Made by a program: the position numbers and the translations under genes
Origin: Salegentibacter sediminis
GTDB taxonomy: Bacteria; Bacteroidota; Bacteroidia; Flavobacteriales; Flavobacteriaceae
DNA length: 64,000 nucleotides
Direction: 5' to 3'
NCBI RefSeq assembly: GCF_002078605.1
Contig: NZ_MSJR01000002.1
Span: 248,001-312,000, forward strand
In this document: positions 62,676 to 64,000 of the stretch, piece by piece
How positions within the stretch are numbered: the stretch's first letter is position 1
Layout of the letters: every line of letters begins with the position of its first letter
The notes under the pieces: model-generated
The model's database searches: none
Told to the model about the DNA's origin: nothing
Seen by the model: the letters and a program-made list of their open reading frames with translations, nothing else

Positions 62676-63580
62676 TGAGTAAGTATTATTTAAATTATTT
62701 AGACGAATTAGAGTCGGAAGCCATCTATATTTTAAGAGAGGTTTGGGCCCAGTTTGAAAACCCTGTGATCCTTTTTTCCGGCGGAAAAGATAGTATTTTG
62801 GTAACCCACCTTGCAAAGAAAGCTTTTTACCCCAGTAAGATCCCTTTTGCCCTGATGCACGTAGATACCGGACATAACTTTCCGGAAACTATAGAGTTTA
62901 GGGATGATCTAATTGATAAACTTGGTGTAAAGCTTATTGTCGGTTCTGTACAGGAATCAATAGATAAAGGCCGTGTTGCAGAAGAGAAAGGCAAAAATGC
63001 CACCAGAAACGCTTTGCAAATTACGACCTTGCTTGATGCTATTGAAACTAATAAAGTAGATTGTGCTATTGGCGGCGGAAGGAGAGATGAAGAAAAAGCG
63101 CGTGCGAAAGAACGCTTTTTTAGTCATAGGGATGATTTTGGACAATGGGATCCAAAAAATCAACGTCCTGAATTATGGAACCTTTTAAACGGAAAGCATT
63201 TTGAAGGGGAACACTTCAGGGCTTTTCCTATTAGTAACTGGACCGAGATGGATGTGTGGAATTACATAAAGCGTGAGAATATTAGTATTCCGTCTCTGTA
63301 TTTCGCACATGAAAGAGAAGTGGTCTTCAGAAGTAATTCCTGGATTCCGGTTTCAGAATATTTGAAGTTAGAGGAAGGAGAGAAAATAGAGAAAAAGAAA
63401 ATTAGGTTTAGGACGCTGGGAGATATTACGATCACCGGCGGGATAGAATCTGATGCTGATAATTTGGAAAAAATTGTTCAGGAAGTCTCTGCAATGCGTA
63501 AAACAGAAAGGGGAGATCGTTCTGATGATAAAAGGAGTGAAACAGCGATGGAGGATAGGAAAAAGCAGGGATATTTTTAA
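62675..63580 (+). CDS. cysD: Sulfate adenylyltransferase subunit 2
   Basis: FSGGKDSILVTHLAKKAF, HVDTGHNFPETIEFRD, GGGRRDEEKARAKER. Confidence 0.96.
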   Translation: MSKYYLNYLDELESEAIYILREVWAQFENPVILFSGGKDSILVTHLAKKAFYPSKIPFALMHVDTGHNFPETIEFRDDLIDKLGVKLIVGSVQESIDKGRVAEEKGKNATRNALQITTLLDAIETNKVDCAIGGGRRDEEKARAKERFFSHRDDFGQWDPKNQRPELWNLLNGKHFEGEHFRAFPISNWTEMDVWNYIKRENISIPSLYFAHEREVVFRSNSWIPVSEYLKLEEGEKIEKKKIRFRTLGDITITGGIESDADNLEKIVQEVSAMRKTERGDRSDDKRSETAMEDRKKQGYF

Positions 63581-63636
63581 TATGGGGCTTTAGGCTTTAT
63601 GCCATAAGCTGTATGCCTTCGCAACTACCGTCAATA

Positions 63637-63990
63637 ATGAGAGATTTTAAGAAATATGATGTTTGGAAGTTAAGTCATGAATTGACTTTGCATGTATATA
63701 AAATAACTTCTTCTTTCCCTAATTCAGAGAGATATCAGTTAGTTTCTCAAATGCAGCGGGCTGCTTATTCAATACCTTCGAATTTCAGTGAAGGTTGTGG
63801 AAGGGGTTCAGACAAAGACTTTAACAGATTTGTACAAATTTTTCTAGGTTCAGCTCATGAATTAGAATACTTTTTCATATTGAGTAAAGACTTAAAACTT
63901 ATAGATGAAAATACATTTAGGATTTGTTTTGAGGAAGTAAATGAAATAAAGAAAAAATTGTTCAGATTGAGTCAGAAATTACATTGCTAA
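63637..63990 (+). CDS. Four-helix-bundle protein (S23 family), second copy (ORF extends to 63613)
   Basis: MRDFKKYDVWKLSHELTLHVYKITSSFPNSERYQLVSQMQRAAYSIPSNFSEGCGRGSDKDFNRF. Confidence 0.9.
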   Translation: MRDFKKYDVWKLSHELTLHVYKITSSFPNSERYQLVSQMQRAAYSIPSNFSEGCGRGSDKDFNRFVQIFLGSAHELEYFFILSKDLKLIDENTFRICFEEVNEIKKKLFRLSQKLHC

Positions 63991-64000
63991 TTTATGATAT

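Noticed and set aside
1-64000. CRISPR arrays, tRNA/rRNA genes, IS elements or prophage
   Set aside because: No regularly spaced repeats, no tRNA-like or rRNA-like sequence and no transposase or integrase motifs recognised on reading; dedicated tools could still find something small.

Overview
The window looks like a chromosomal segment of a Flavobacteriaceae-type Bacteroidota genome. This is inferred from gene content, AT-rich spacers and TAnnTTTG-like promoter sequence; no database search was run. Most of it is housekeeping: sdaA, dnaK, a menaquinone cluster (menI-like, menF, menD, menB), a fused alpha-ketoacid dehydrogenase E1, uvrA and glmM. No rRNA, tRNA, CRISPR or transposase was recognised. 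The accessory parts worth attention are: (i) a tandem array of three paralogous lipoproteins (25.4-30.3 kb) with near-constant N-terminal domains, different C-terminal modules and a repeated upstream element, next to a REC-like/PAS-like/LuxR regulator; (ii) an HD-domain protein fused to a Pycsar-effector-like (DUF5706-type) membrane domain, convergent with a GAF-like gene and next to a phosphoesterase/outer-membrane-barrel fusion (37.7-45.0 kb); (iii) a surface-polysaccharide region (50-64 kb) with a duplicated MBOAT + SGNH-like O-acylation module, a sulfotransferase-like gene, two nucleotide-sugar dehydrogenases, and a PAPS-supply operon (cysQ-DUF2061-cysC-cysD), with two four-helix-bundle (S23/IVP-like) ORFs among GTGA-rich spacers; (iv) a M1-peptidase-like protein lacking HExxH, fused to a probable outer-membrane barrel. 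A 53-aa membrane protein missed by the ORF track was found at 47993-48154.
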